The notes under the pieces were generated by a model that was not told the origin of the DNA, did no database searches, and worked only from the letters and a program-made list of their open reading frames with translations. The position numbers were made by a program, and so were the translations under genes. 64,000 bases of DNA from DASSUW01 sp963806395 (GTDB lineage Bacteria; Actinomycetota; Thermoleophilia; Solirubrobacterales; Solirubrobacteraceae), in contig CAWDYI010000019.1 of the NCBI GenBank assembly GCA_963806395.1, positions 372,001 through 436,000 of the forward strand. The letters run 5' to 3'. This document shows, one piece after another, positions 42,501 through 51,449 of the stretch. Within the stretch, counting starts at the first letter, position 1. Each line of letters starts with the position of its first letter.

Positions 42501-43447
42501 AGGTCGCGGTCCTCAAGGGCGGCCGCTCGCTCGAGCGCACCGTCTCGCTGCGCTCCGGCGCACGCGTCGAGGACGCGCTCCAGCGACTCGGCCACGACGT
42601 CGTGCCGATCGACGTCGGGCCGGATCTGGTCGACCGCCTGCTCGACGTGCGGCCGGACGTCGCGTTCGTCGCGCTGCACGGCCGCGGCGGCGAGGACGGC
42701 ACGGTCCAGGAGCTGCTGGAGCTGATCGGCGTGCCGTACACGGCATCCGCCCCGTCGGCCTGCTCGCGCTGCATGGACAAGGTCGTGGCGAAGTACGAGA
42801 TGCGCGCCGCCGGGCTGCCGACGCCGGACTTCTACGCGTTCAGCCAGGCCGCGTTCGAGGAGCTCGGCGCCGCGCAGGCGCTGCCCGCGCTCGAGGAGCG
42901 GCTCGACTTCCCGGTCGTGGTCAAGCCCGCCGCGCAGGGCTCCGCGCTCGGCATCAAGTTCGCGCGCACCGCCGCCGACGTGCCGGCGGCGATCGTCGCC
43001 GCCTTCTCGTACGACACCAAGGTGCTGCTCGAGCGCTACGTCGCCGGTCGCGACCTCGCGGTCTCGGTGCTCGACGGGCCGGACGGCCCGGAGGCGCTCC
43101 CGGTCGTCGAGGCGATCCCCAATCAGGACGACTTCTACGACTTCGAGGCGCGCTACGAGATCGGCCGGACGACGTTCACGTGCCCGGCGGACATCGGGCC
43201 GGAGGCGACTGCGCGCGCGCAGGAGCTGGCGCTGGCGGCGTACGTGACCCTCGGCTGCTCGGGCTTCGCCCGCGTCGACCTGATGCTCGACGACAACACC
43301 GGCGCGCTGCAACTGCTCGAGGCGAACGCGATCCCCGGCCTCACCGACACGTCGCTGCTCCCGCTCGCCGCCGAGGCGGCCGGCATCCCGTTCGACGAGC
43401 TGATCACGCGGATCGTCGAGCTCGCCGTCGCGCGAACTCCCGCGTAA
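42497..43447 (+). CDS. ddl: D-alanine-D-alanine ligase
   Basis: 316 residues. ATP-grasp ligase with the N-terminal GGRSLERTVSLRSG (in place of the usual GG-x-S-x-E-H-x-V-S), HGRGGEDGTVQELLELIGVP, CMDKVVAKYEM, VVKPAAQGSALGI and LLEANAIPGLTDTSLLPLAA. It makes the D-Ala-D-Ala dipeptide of peptidoglycan in the cytoplasm. Translationally coupled to the aminotransferase. Another D-Ala-D-X ligase specificity cannot be excluded. Confidence 0.93.
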   Translation: MKVAVLKGGRSLERTVSLRSGARVEDALQRLGHDVVPIDVGPDLVDRLLDVRPDVAFVALHGRGGEDGTVQELLELIGVPYTASAPSACSRCMDKVVAKYEMRAAGLPTPDFYAFSQAAFEELGAAQALPALEERLDFPVVVKPAAQGSALGIKFARTAADVPAAIVAAFSYDTKVLLERYVAGRDLAVSVLDGPDGPEALPVVEAIPNQDDFYDFEARYEIGRTTFTCPADIGPEATARAQELALAAYVTLGCSGFARVDLMLDDNTGALQLLEANAIPGLTDTSLLPLAAEAAGIPFDELITRIVELAVARTPA

Positions 43448-43467
43448 GAGGGCGAAGCCCGGCCGCG

Positions 43468-43956
43468 CTAGCTATCGCCCATGAAGTCTTCGGGCGTCAC
43501 CTGGTCGAGGAACTCCTTGAACTTGTCCACGACCTCTTCGGTGTCCTCGACCTCGTGCTCGAACTCGATCGCGGATTCGGCGATCACGTCCTCGGCGGCG
43601 AAGATCGGCGCGCCTGAGCGCACGGCGAGGGCGAGCGCGTCCGACGGCCGCGAGTCGATGTCGACCTCGCGCCCGTTCACGGTCAGCGTGATCGACGCGT
43701 AGAAGGTGTTCTCGCGCAGCTCCGTCACCGATACCCGCGTGCACGCGACCTCGAGCTCGCCGAGCATGTCGAACAGCAGGTCGTGCGTCATCGGTCGCGG
43801 CGTCGATGCCCCCTGGAGCTTCATCAGAATCGCGGCAGCCTCGGGATGCCCGATCCAGATCGGCAGGAACTTGTTCGTATCGACAGCCTTCAGCAGCACG
43901 ATCGGCTGCTTGCCGACCATGTCGAAGCTGACGCCGTAGATGACCATCTCCTGCAA
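43468..43956 (-). CDS. Bifunctional nuclease (BFN/DUF151) family protein
   Basis: 162 residues from TTG 43956, which has AAGGAG at 10 bp; the ATG at 43947 lacks that spacing. The DUF151 domain is seen in KQPIVLLKAVDTNKFLPIWI, GHPEAAAILMKLQG and SRPSDALALAVRSGAPIFAA, followed by an acidic C-terminal helix. Family members have DNase/RNase activity in vitro. Present in most actinobacteria as a single gene. Confidence 0.92.
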   Translation of the reverse strand: MQEMVIYGVSFDMVGKQPIVLLKAVDTNKFLPIWIGHPEAAAILMKLQGASTPRPMTHDLLFDMLGELEVACTRVSVTELRENTFYASITLTVNGREVDIDSRPSDALALAVRSGAPIFAAEDVIAESAIEFEHEVEDTEEVVDKFKEFLDQVTPEDFMGDS

Positions 43957-44067
43957 GAGGGGCGCTCCTTCTCGGGGCAGTGATGGCCAAGTCTAGCGGC
44001 CGGTACCCCCTGTCAAGAGGCGCTCCGCGCGCCTGGAAAACACCGTGCAAAGGCGGCGTTTTGCCCG

Positions 44068-45546
44068 CTACGACCCAGGGCGCGCCCTGCGGTAGCCGGG
44101 CAGCGCGCGGACGTCGGCGCCCGGGTCGCGGCCGTCCGTGCCACGGCCGCGGTAGGGGCTGGACGCGGGCAGCGCCCAGCGGCGCGGCCCGCCGCGGACG
44201 AGACGGAGCCTGCGCGGGAACCAGTTCCGCGGCGGATAGAGGGCGCGATCGCCGCCCGGCAGGACGTTGCCGGCGAACCGGATGCCCGGGAAGAACGCAC
44301 GCATGGCTGGCATGCCGGTGCCGACCGAGTCGCCGAACACGCCGTACGCGTTGTGGTTCGCGATCGTGTTGGCGAACGTGAACCGCTGCGTCGGCTCGCC
44401 GTACGCCACGACGATCGAGCCGTCCTGGTCGCTCGTGTTGTGCTCGAGCCGGATGTCGCGGCCGCCCGAGATCTTCAGCAGCGGCTCGCGGCCGATGCGG
44501 GTGAAGAGGTTGCCTTTGACCGTGATGTGCTGCGTCAGGCGACTCGGGCCGCCGTCGTCGCGGCCAAGGATGTTCAGCGCGCCTGGCGAGTCGTCGACGA
44601 CGTTGCGCTCGAAGCGGACGTCGCGCACCACCGCCCACGGCGCGGCGCCGCCTTCGCCGCGCGGCGTGAGGACGATCGCGATCCCGACCTGGCCGTCGAC
44701 CCAGTTGTGCCGGAACACGTTGCGGACCACGCGCACGCGCCGGGCGTTCTTGAGCTCGAACAGGTTCTTCACCGTGTAGCGGTCGCTGCGGCGCCACTCG
44801 AGCGGCTTGTCGATCAGGTTGCCGCGCACGACGATGTCCGACGGGACGAGCCCCGCGATCGACGGCGCGGCGCCGCCGAACATGACGTTCTCGGCCGCGC
44901 CCTGCAGGCGGTTGCCGGCGATCGTGAACGGTCCAGGCCCGTTCCACCCTCCGATCGCCTGGCTGTCCTGGCCCTTGACGCCGACGTCGGAGACGGTCGA
45001 GCGGACGATCGTGGTGTGGGCGCTGTTGAGCGCGATGCCGCGCTTGAGCTCTCCGGCCGGATCGCCGTGCACCCACACCCGGTCGAGCACGAGGTGGTGC
45101 GGAACCTCGAAGCGCCGGTCCTGCTCGGCTCCCGATGTCCCGAGCTCGACGAGGTCGTACACCAGGTCCTGGGGCGCGCGCTTGCGCAGCTCGAGCCCGG
45201 TGAGCCGCCAGTGATGGGCGCCCGGAGCGGTGCGAAGGGCGGGCTCGCCGTTGCCGGGAGCGACGACATCGGGCAGCGCCGCGGCATGCGCCGGGCCGGC
45301 GCGCCCGCGGGAGAGCCGGCCGGCGCCGCGCACCGTGATCCATCCTCTCCCGCGCTTGGCCGGGAGCGTGAACGGGCCGACGAACACGCCGCGGCGCGAC
45401 AGGACCACGCGATCGCCAGGCCGGGCAGCGTCGAGCGCCCGCTGAAGGTCGCCGCCGGCACCGACACGCAGCGTGCGGCCCTCGGCGGCGTGGGCGGACC
45501 CCAGCACCGCGAGCAGCGTTGCGCACAGCACGACCCGCCCCGTCAT
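44068..45546 (-). CDS. Secreted right-handed beta-helix protein
   Basis: 492 residues from ATG 45546. A signal peptide (VVLCATLLAVLGSAHAAEG) is followed by a repeating strand pattern with many V-x-x-N and I-x-x-N turns (IVVRGNLIDKPLEW, VRVVRNVFRHNWVDGQVG, ITVKGNLFTRIG), typical of parallel beta-helix polysaccharide lyases and related exported proteins. The tail is Arg- and Pro-rich. Enzyme activity is not predicted with confidence. Confidence 0.85.
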   Translation of the reverse strand: MTGRVVLCATLLAVLGSAHAAEGRTLRVGAGGDLQRALDAARPGDRVVLSRRGVFVGPFTLPAKRGRGWITVRGAGRLSRGRAGPAHAAALPDVVAPGNGEPALRTAPGAHHWRLTGLELRKRAPQDLVYDLVELGTSGAEQDRRFEVPHHLVLDRVWVHGDPAGELKRGIALNSAHTTIVRSTVSDVGVKGQDSQAIGGWNGPGPFTIAGNRLQGAAENVMFGGAAPSIAGLVPSDIVVRGNLIDKPLEWRRSDRYTVKNLFELKNARRVRVVRNVFRHNWVDGQVGIAIVLTPRGEGGAAPWAVVRDVRFERNVVDDSPGALNILGRDDGGPSRLTQHITVKGNLFTRIGREPLLKISGGRDIRLEHNTSDQDGSIVVAYGEPTQRFTFANTIANHNAYGVFGDSVGTGMPAMRAFFPGIRFAGNVLPGGDRALYPPRNWFPRRLRLVRGGPRRWALPASSPYRGRGTDGRDPGADVRALPGYRRARPGS

Positions 45547-45584
45547 GGCGGTCAGCGTAGCCAGCGGAGGGCTATCGTCCGCGC

Positions 45585-45941
45585 ATGACCGGGCAGGAGC
45601 TCACGGCGGCGTGCCTGGCGCTCCCGGGCGCAGTCGAGCAGCGTCCGTTCCCCGACCCGGAGGTCACCGTCTACAAGGTCGGCGGGAAGATCTTCGCGAT
45701 CACCCGCCTGGCGAGCGATCCACTGCGCGTGAGCCTGAAGTGCGAGCCCGAGCTGGCAGAGCAGCTGCGAGTGACGCATCCGGCGATCACGCCCGGTTAC
45801 CACCTCAACAAGCGCCACTGGAACACCGTCGTCCTCGACGGGTCGCTGGCGCGGCGGCTGGTGCTCGACATGATCGAGGACTCGTACGACTTGATCGTCT
45901 CCGCGCTGACGCGCGCGCAGCGGGCGGATCTGGAGGGCTGA
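45585..45941 (+). CDS. MmcQ/YjbR family DNA-binding protein
   Basis: 118 residues. The YjbR fold is seen in ACLALPGAVEQRPFPDPEVT, YKVGGKIFAITR, SLKCEPELAEQLR and TPGYHLNKRHWNTVVLDGSL. These small proteins have a double-wing DNA-binding fold and unknown biological role. It ends 3 bp before the convergent methyltransferase stop. Confidence 0.9.
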   Translation: MTGQELTAACLALPGAVEQRPFPDPEVTVYKVGGKIFAITRLASDPLRVSLKCEPELAEQLRVTHPAITPGYHLNKRHWNTVVLDGSLARRLVLDMIEDSYDLIVSALTRAQRADLEG

Positions 45942-45944
45942 GCG

Positions 45945-46640
45945 CTAGTGCCGGCGGCACAGCAGGTGCAGAAAGAACGGCCTCTGTGCTGCCGGCGCGA
46001 GCGTCGGCTCGGCCTCGACCGTGGCGGCGTCCGGTCGCGGCTCGCGTAGCGCCTCGACCACGAAGCCCGCGCGCTCGAGCGCGCGGGTGTAGTACTCGAG
46101 CGGTCGCTCGATCGCCTCGAAGGTCATCGTCAGGCCGTCGCGCTCGACCGGTTCCGCCACGCGCCGATGCTCGAAGTAGCCGAGGACGTGCTCGGGCCGG
46201 TTGAGCGGATGCACGATCGCCGCGCAGAGGCGACCGCCGGGCTCGAGCACGCGTGCGGACTCGGCGATCGCGCCCGCCGGGTCGTCCATGTCGTGCAGGC
46301 TCATGAACGCGACGACCAGGTCGACGGCGCCGTCGTCGACCGGGATCGCGGCGGCGTCCGCGTCGAGCACGTGGTCGTACCCGCCGCTCCCGCGCGCGAG
46401 CGCAGCCAGGCTCGGCGAGCTGTCGAGCCCGATCAAGCGGTGCCCCACGGGCTGCAGCAACCGCCCGACGCGACCTTCGCCGCAGCCGAGGTCGAGCGTC
46501 AGCCGCCCGGGCGACGGCAGCAGCCGCTCGAACGCGGGCCAGTTGAGCAGCGTGAAGTAGACGTCGTGCCCGGGCGTGCGTGCCCAAGCGGTCCATTCGG
46601 CGGCACGCCGCTCCCACGCCTCCCCGACCCGATCGCCCAC
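45945..46640 (-). CDS. Class I SAM-dependent methyltransferase
   Basis: 231 residues from GTG 46640. Motif I is LTLDLGCGEGRVGRLLQ, the acidic end of strand two GLDSSPSLA, and DLVVAFMSLHDMDD marks the post-I region; the C-terminus is LHLLCRRH. Resembles UbiE/methyltransferase-11 proteins acting on small molecules. Substrate unknown. Confidence 0.88.
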   Translation of the reverse strand: MGDRVGEAWERRAAEWTAWARTPGHDVYFTLLNWPAFERLLPSPGRLTLDLGCGEGRVGRLLQPVGHRLIGLDSSPSLAALARGSGGYDHVLDADAAAIPVDDGAVDLVVAFMSLHDMDDPAGAIAESARVLEPGGRLCAAIVHPLNRPEHVLGYFEHRRVAEPVERDGLTMTFEAIERPLEYYTRALERAGFVVEALREPRPDAATVEAEPTLAPAAQRPFFLHLLCRRH

Positions 46641-46742
46641 GGCGCGAGGATACGGAGCCGCGTTGTCATCGGCCGAGATCGGCCAACACCCGGCGGGTCG
46701 CTCCGGCGTGGTCGAGCAACCGCGCCAGTTCGGCGGTCGCAT

Positions 46743-47573
46743 CGTCGTGTCGCTGAGCAGGTGCGCAAGCTCGAGCGCGCGCTGGGGGTCGAACTGTTCA
46801 CCCGGGCAGGCCGCGGCGTGCTTCCGACCGACGCCGGGCACGCCTTCGCGGAGCACGCCGCGCGCAGCCTGCGAGCGCTGGAGGACGCCGCGGGCAGCGT
46901 GGGGGAGCTCACCTCGCTCCAGAGCGGCGGTGTGGCGTTCGGCACCTTCAGCGCCCCCTCGGCCTGGCGGCTGGACGAGCTCGTGGTCTCGTTCCTGGCG
47001 CGCCACCCCGGCATGACCGTGCGGCTGGTGGGCCGCAACTCCTCGGTGATCGCCGAGCGCGTCCGTCGAGGTGAGCTGGAAGCGGGCGTGGTGCTGCTGC
47101 CCATCGATGACGACAAGCTCGACGTCCGCCCGCTCCTCCGCGACGAGGTGCTGTACGTCAGCGCCGATCCGGCGCGGACCCGGCGCCCGGCCACCATCGA
47201 GCGACTGGCGACGGCACCGCTGATCTTCTACGACGCCGAATCCGCCGACAACGACCCGATCCGCCGGCAGCTCGCCGAGCGCGCGCAGGCCGGCGGCCTG
47301 AGCCTCCGTCCGCGGGTCGAGGTCGAGCTGATCGACCTCGCCCTCCGCCTCGTCGCCGCCGGCCTCGGCGACACCTACCTGCCAAGCGCCTACCTGCAGG
47401 CGCCCTACTACCCCGTGGGACTGACCACGGTGCCCTTCAGCCCCGCGCTCTACGACACCTTCGCCATCATCACCCGCCCCGCGGCCCGCTTGTCGCCGGG
47501 AGTGCGCGAGCTCATCGCCGAGCTCGAGATCCACATGCGAGCTGTCGCCGTGGAGTTCGATCGTCTGCGCTGA
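46743..47573 (+). pseudogene. LysR family regulator lacking the first half of its DNA-binding domain
   Basis: The open frame reads AEQVRKLERALGVELFTRAG, RGVLPTDAGHAFAEHAARSL, entering the family at the recognition helix, then a complete substrate-binding domain (GVAFGTFSAPSAWRLDELVV ... GLGDTYLPSAYLQ). The 35-45 residues expected upstream are absent: the preceding 100 bp contain no LysR-like sequence in any frame. The first usable start is GTG 46761. Probably a 5'-truncated remnant; it could be expressed as an effector-binding domain only. Confidence 0.75.
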
Positions 47574-47593
47574 AGGCTACGCCGGGTCGTACA

Positions 47594-48019
47594 TCACCTC
47601 AGACTGCCCTTCGGCGCGAGCCAACGCACAGGCTGGCCGGTGATCTCAGCGACGCGGTCGTAGTCCTCGTCGTAGTGAAGAACCGTCACTCCGGCCGCTT
47701 CCGCCGCGGCGGCGATCAACAAGTCGGGATGCTTGACCGACCGCTGGTGGGTGCCACCGGCAGCGGCGAGTTGCTCGTAGACCCACAGCGCGCGACCCCA
47801 CTGCTCCTTGCCGATCGGGCAGTCCTGAAGCGCGGCCAACTCCTCGCGGATCTCGCCGAACTCCTGCGGATTGCGAGCGCTGTAGAGCAGTTCGAGACGC
47901 ACGATGTCGCACGTCGCGAGATCGCCGTCGACGAGCGCCGTGTCGAACTCGCCGCGCACCGCTGAGTACTCGGGTCGGCGCGACCACACCCACGCACTCG
48001 TGTCGGCGAGCTCGGTCAA
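47594..48019 (-). CDS. vapC: VapC-type PIN domain toxin
   Basis: 141 residues from TTG 48019, overlapping the antitoxin stop as TTGA. The PIN acidic residues are in ELADTSAWVW (D6), IVRLELLYSA (E43), HPDLLIAAAAEAAG (D98) and LHYDEDYDRVAEIT (D116). Such ribonucleases cut tRNA or rRNA when the paired antitoxin is lost. Confidence 0.9.
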   Translation of the reverse strand: MTELADTSAWVWSRRPEYSAVRGEFDTALVDGDLATCDIVRLELLYSARNPQEFGEIREELAALQDCPIGKEQWGRALWVYEQLAAAGGTHQRSVKHPDLLIAAAAEAAGVTVLHYDEDYDRVAEITGQPVRWLAPKGSLR

Positions 48020-48225
48020 CCCGTGCGGCCGGCAGGCCGGCGCAACGCGTCGAGTGAGTCCGGCGTCAGATCCTCGAAGTTGCGCTGAGCGAGTCGGGCG
48101 CGGCGGGCACGAACGACCACGTCGCGGAGCGCCTCGTGAACCGTGTCGGTGGTCCGGCCGGTCCCGAGCTCGTGTGCCGCCTGCTCAACGAGGTCCATGT
48201 CGAGGTTGATGTTCGTGCGCTTCAC
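48016..48225 (-). CDS. vapB: VapB-type ribbon-helix-helix antitoxin
   Basis: 69 residues from GTG 48225, giving the usual K-R-T-N-I strand at the N-terminus (VKRTNINLDMDLVEQAAHEL); an in-frame GTG at 48243 adds six residues. TGRTTDTVHEALRDVVVRAR is the second helix of the DNA-binding fold, and the C-terminal part should wrap the toxin. Likely autoregulates the pair. Confidence 0.88.
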   Translation of the reverse strand: MKRTNINLDMDLVEQAAHELGTGRTTDTVHEALRDVVVRARRARLAQRNFEDLTPDSLDALRRPAGRTG

Positions 48226-48342
48226 CACACGCACAGCGTACACCTTCGGTGCGCTGCACGATACACCTTGCCGACCACACGGCGCAGCGCCTTTCTCCAG
48301 GGCGGTCGCCGGAGGCGAATCGCAAAGCCCCGCAAGTCCGAG

Positions 48343-48416
<74 letters not shown>

Positions 48417-48453
48417 GTGCGGCGGGCCATCATAGCGACCGAAAGGACCCCCG

Positions 48454-49350
48454 TCAGGCGGGCTCGAGCGCGCCGAGGCGCTCCGCGAGAGCCTCGGCGG
48501 CGCCCGGGTCGGCGAAGTCCATGACGACGCGATAGCCGTTGCCGCGCGGCGCCACGCGGACATCGGCTCCGAGCACCCGCCCGAGCGCGTCGGCGAGGCT
48601 GCCGGCGGCCTCGACCTGGTCCGGGTGGTGGTCGTCGGCGCCGCCGTTGGCGCCGGCGCGCGACGCGTTCCGGCGGCGGCCGGCGTCGCGTGCGCGGGCC
48701 TCGGTCTGGCGGACGCTCCAGCCCTCCTGGACCGCCGTCCGCGCGAGGCGGCGGCGGGCGTCGTGGTCGGACGCGGTCAGCAGCGCGCGGCCGTGACCCT
48801 CGGTCAGGTGGCCGGCGGCGAGCAGGTCGAGCACCTCGTCGGGCAGGTCGAGCAGGCGAAGCAGGTTCGAGACGGCCACGCGCGAGCGGCCGACGCGGCG
48901 GCCGACGTCCTCGCGCGTGAAGCCGAGCTCCTCGACGAGCAGCGCGCAGGCGCGGGCCTCCTCGACCGGGTTGAGGTCCTCGCGAGCCATGTTCTCGATC
49001 AGCGCGAGCTCGAGCGACTCGGCGTCGTCGCGCGCCCGCACCACGGCGGGCACGGTGTCGAAACCGGCCAGCTGGGCGGCGCGCCAGCGGCGCTCGCCGG
49101 CGATCAGCTCGTAGCTGCCGCCCGGCACCGGGCGCACGAGCACGGGCTGCAGCACGCCACGCTCGCGCAGCGACTCGGCCAGCGCCACCAGGGCGCTCTC
49201 GTCGAAGTCCTGCCGCGGCTGACGCGGATTCGGGGTGATGAGCTCGACCGGCACGTGGCGCAGGTCGGTCTCGCGCTCCGTCGCGTCCGGACTCGACGGT
49301 GCGAGCAGCGCCGACAGCCCGCGGCCCATGCCGCGCGTGGGCTCAGCCAC
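48454..49350 (-). CDS. parB: Chromosome partitioning protein ParB
   Basis: 298 residues. RGLSALLAP near the N-terminus is the ParA-interacting region; PNPRQPRQDFDESALVALAE, GSYELIAGERRWRAAQLAG and ALIENMAREDLNPVEEARAC are the CTPase/ParB N-terminal motifs, followed by the helix-turn-helix FTREDVGRRVGRSRVAVSN. It spreads from parS and loads SMC. Overlaps parA by 8 bp. Confidence 0.96.
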   Translation of the reverse strand: MAEPTRGMGRGLSALLAPSSPDATERETDLRHVPVELITPNPRQPRQDFDESALVALAESLRERGVLQPVLVRPVPGGSYELIAGERRWRAAQLAGFDTVPAVVRARDDAESLELALIENMAREDLNPVEEARACALLVEELGFTREDVGRRVGRSRVAVSNLLRLLDLPDEVLDLLAAGHLTEGHGRALLTASDHDARRRLARTAVQEGWSVRQTEARARDAGRRRNASRAGANGGADDHHPDQVEAAGSLADALGRVLGADVRVAPRGNGYRVVMDFADPGAAEALAERLGALEPA

Positions 49351-50101
49351 GAGATGCCACCTCCTTGGCCAGCGCGAAGTAGGCCTCCGAGCCGGCGCAG
49401 TGCGGGTCGTGGTGGATGACGGGGCGGCCGAAGCTCGGCGCCTCGCCCAGGCGGACGTTGCGCGGGATCACCGTGTCGAACACCAGCGCCGGGAAGTGCT
49501 CCCGCACCTCGCGCTCGACGTCCTGGCCGAGCTTGGTGCGGCTGTCGTGCATCGTCAGGAGCATCCCGGCGACGGTCAGGCGCGGGTTCAGCTCGCGCTG
49601 GATCAGCGACAGCGTGTCCAGCAGCCCGGCGAGGCCCTCGAGCGCGAAGTACTCGGTCTGGACCGGCACGATCACCCGGTCGGCCGCCACCAGCGCGTTG
49701 ACGGTCAGGGGCCCGAGCGACGGCGGGCAGTCGAGCAACGTGAACGCGAACTGCTCGCGCACGCCCGCGAGCGCGTCGCGCAGGCGGGTCTCGGACCCGG
49801 GCAGGCGCGGAAGCTCCATCGTCGCTCCCGCGAGGTCCGGCGTGGACACGATCAGCGACAGGTGCTCGATGTCCGTCGGGCGGACGGCGCTGAGCGCATC
49901 GACCTCGCCGCCGAGCACGTCGTAGAGCCCGGGGCCGCCGTTTCGGTCGATCCCCAGCCCGACGGTCGCGTTGCCCTGCGGGTCGACGTCGACCAGCAGC
50001 GTCTCGTAGCCGGCCTCCGCGATGCAGGCGGCGACGTTGACGGCGGTGGTGGTCTTCCCGACCCCGCCCTTCTGGTTGGCGATGGCGTAAACGGTGCCCA
50101 T
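49343..50101 (-). CDS. parA: Chromosome partitioning ATPase ParA
   Basis: 252 residues. The deviant Walker A is QKGGVGKTTTAVNVAA (11-26), followed by LLVDVDPQGNATVGLG and LLDCPPSLGPLTVNALVAAD. It drives origin segregation together with ParB. Upstream of it the strand continues into rsmG after a 52 bp gap. Confidence 0.96.
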   Translation of the reverse strand: MGTVYAIANQKGGVGKTTTAVNVAACIAEAGYETLLVDVDPQGNATVGLGIDRNGGPGLYDVLGGEVDALSAVRPTDIEHLSLIVSTPDLAGATMELPRLPGSETRLRDALAGVREQFAFTLLDCPPSLGPLTVNALVAADRVIVPVQTEYFALEGLAGLLDTLSLIQRELNPRLTVAGMLLTMHDSRTKLGQDVEREVREHFPALVFDTVIPRNVRLGEAPSFGRPVIHHDPHCAGSEAYFALAKEVASRG

Positions 50102-50153
50102 TGGCGGCTACGACGCTAGCGGGAGGTCCGGCGGACTCCCGCCGGGGAGCGCC

Positions 50154-50843
50154 TCAGCCGAGCGGCCGCTTCACCGCCATCCCGGGCCGGCGCGGGAACC
50201 GCTCGGGCGTCGCCGCGACCTTCCGGAACACGTGCAGCGTCCGCCCTTGCGCCGCCGGATACGGCTCGACCGCGCGCACCTCCACGGGCTCGAGGCCGAG
50301 CTGCGAGGCGGCGGCGGTGCCCGCCGCCGCCTCGGCCGCCTCGACCGCGCCCTTCCACGCCACGAGCGCGCCGCCGTCGGCGAGCAGTGGCGCCGCGTAC
50401 TCGCACAGCACGGGCAGCGACGCGACCGCGCGGGCGGTGACGAGGTCGTGGGCGCCGAGCCCGCCCGTCCACTCCTCCGCGCGCGAGTGGACGACCTCGG
50501 CGTTCGCGACCGCGCCGGCGGCTACGGCCCGCTCCAGGTAGCGGCAATGACGCACGGCGCTCTCGACCAGCGCCACGCGGGCGTCCGGGAGCGCCAGCGC
50601 GAGCGCCAGCCCCGGCCAGCCGGCGCCGGCGCCGAGGTCGGCGATCCGCCGCGCGGCGCGCACCGGCTCGAGATCGAGGGCGACGAGCGAGTCGGCCACG
50701 TGCCGGTCGGCCGCCGCGTCGGGCGCCCGCACCGTGGTCGGGGCCGTCGCGTCCGCGGCCTGCAGGTCGAGGATCGCGCGCAGCGACGCCACGGCGCCGG
50801 CCGGCAACCCGAAGCGGTCCGCGACCTCGTCGAGGCGGCTCAC
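50154..50843 (-). CDS. rsmG: 16S rRNA (guanine-527-N7) methyltransferase
   Basis: 229 residues from GTG 50843. The GidB pattern HVADSLVALDLE, IADLGAGAGWPGLALALALP, VVHSRAEEW and DLVTARAVASLPVLCEYAAP is complete. It methylates the 530 loop of 16S rRNA. Its GTGA start overlaps the stop of the LAGLIDADG-like gene. Confidence 0.95.
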   Translation of the reverse strand: MSRLDEVADRFGLPAGAVASLRAILDLQAADATAPTTVRAPDAAADRHVADSLVALDLEPVRAARRIADLGAGAGWPGLALALALPDARVALVESAVRHCRYLERAVAAGAVANAEVVHSRAEEWTGGLGAHDLVTARAVASLPVLCEYAAPLLADGGALVAWKGAVEAAEAAAGTAAASQLGLEPVEVRAVEPYPAAQGRTLHVFRKVAATPERFPRRPGMAVKRPLG

Positions 50844-51202
50844 GCGGCGAGCGTGGCGGCGCGGGCGCGCAGCCGGGCGATGACGTCGGCGTAGCGGTCG
50901 GTCATCGTGGTCAGGCGCTCGTGCGCGTGCGCGTCGAGGTCGGGGGTGATGTGCCGTTCGAGCAGCGGCAGCACGTCGGCCACCAGCGCCTCGCCGCGGG
51001 CCGACCACTGGAAGTAGTGGCGCCCGCCGTGGTGGTACGGGCCGTACAGCCGGGAGCGCGGGAAGCGCTCGACGAGCCAGCGCAGCAGCGCCTCGTGGCG
51101 CACGTGCATGCGCAATGTCAGCTGGGGCTGGCGCCCGTCGCCGCCGAAGCTGCCCTCGGCGATGAGGAGCCCGACGACGATCCCCTCGTCACGCGGGTGC
51201 AT
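50840..51202 (-). CDS. Single-domain LAGLIDADG-like protein
   Basis: 120 residues from ATG 51202. EGIVVGLLIAEGSFGGDGRQ matches the L-A-G-L-I-D-A-D-G helix and following strand (G-L-I-x-A-E-G-S-F form), then PQLTLRMHVRHEALLRWLVE and RSRLYGPYHHGGRHYFQWSA fit the rest of a single homing-endonuclease unit. It is not inside an intron or intein, and is coupled to rsmG within the jag-rsmG interval, so it may be domesticated as a DNA-binding or regulatory protein. Confidence 0.7.
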   Translation of the reverse strand: MHPRDEGIVVGLLIAEGSFGGDGRQPQLTLRMHVRHEALLRWLVERFPRSRLYGPYHHGGRHYFQWSARGEALVADVLPLLERHITPDLDAHAHERLTTMTDRYADVIARLRARAATLAA

Positions 51203-51235
51203 GGCGGGAGTGTGCCATCCACCCCGGCGGTCGCG

Positions 51236-51263
51236 TGTTTCACCGGGGTGTGGAACGTGAAAC
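51236..51263. promoter_or_regulatory. Split parS-like half-sites
   Basis: TGTTTCAC (51236-51243) and GTGAAAC (51257-51263) are the two halves of the usual ParB site TGTTTCACGTGAAACA but are separated by 13 bp. It lies about 2 kb from parB in the jag-LAGLIDADG gap. May be a degenerate site or an insertion product. Confidence 0.35.
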
Positions 51264-51449
51264 CTCGCGGGCTGAGTCGGCCGACGTCAACTGCGCTGGG
51301 TGGGGAAGCGGTGGACCGTCGGCGCGGATGAGGATTCGGCGAGCTCGTACGCCCGGGGTTGGTTATGCACGCTTAGCGAGCGGTTCACGACCCACTACTT
51401 TCCGGACTGGTGGTTGCGCCCTCTTCAATGCCGCAGTTGACGTTGCGCG

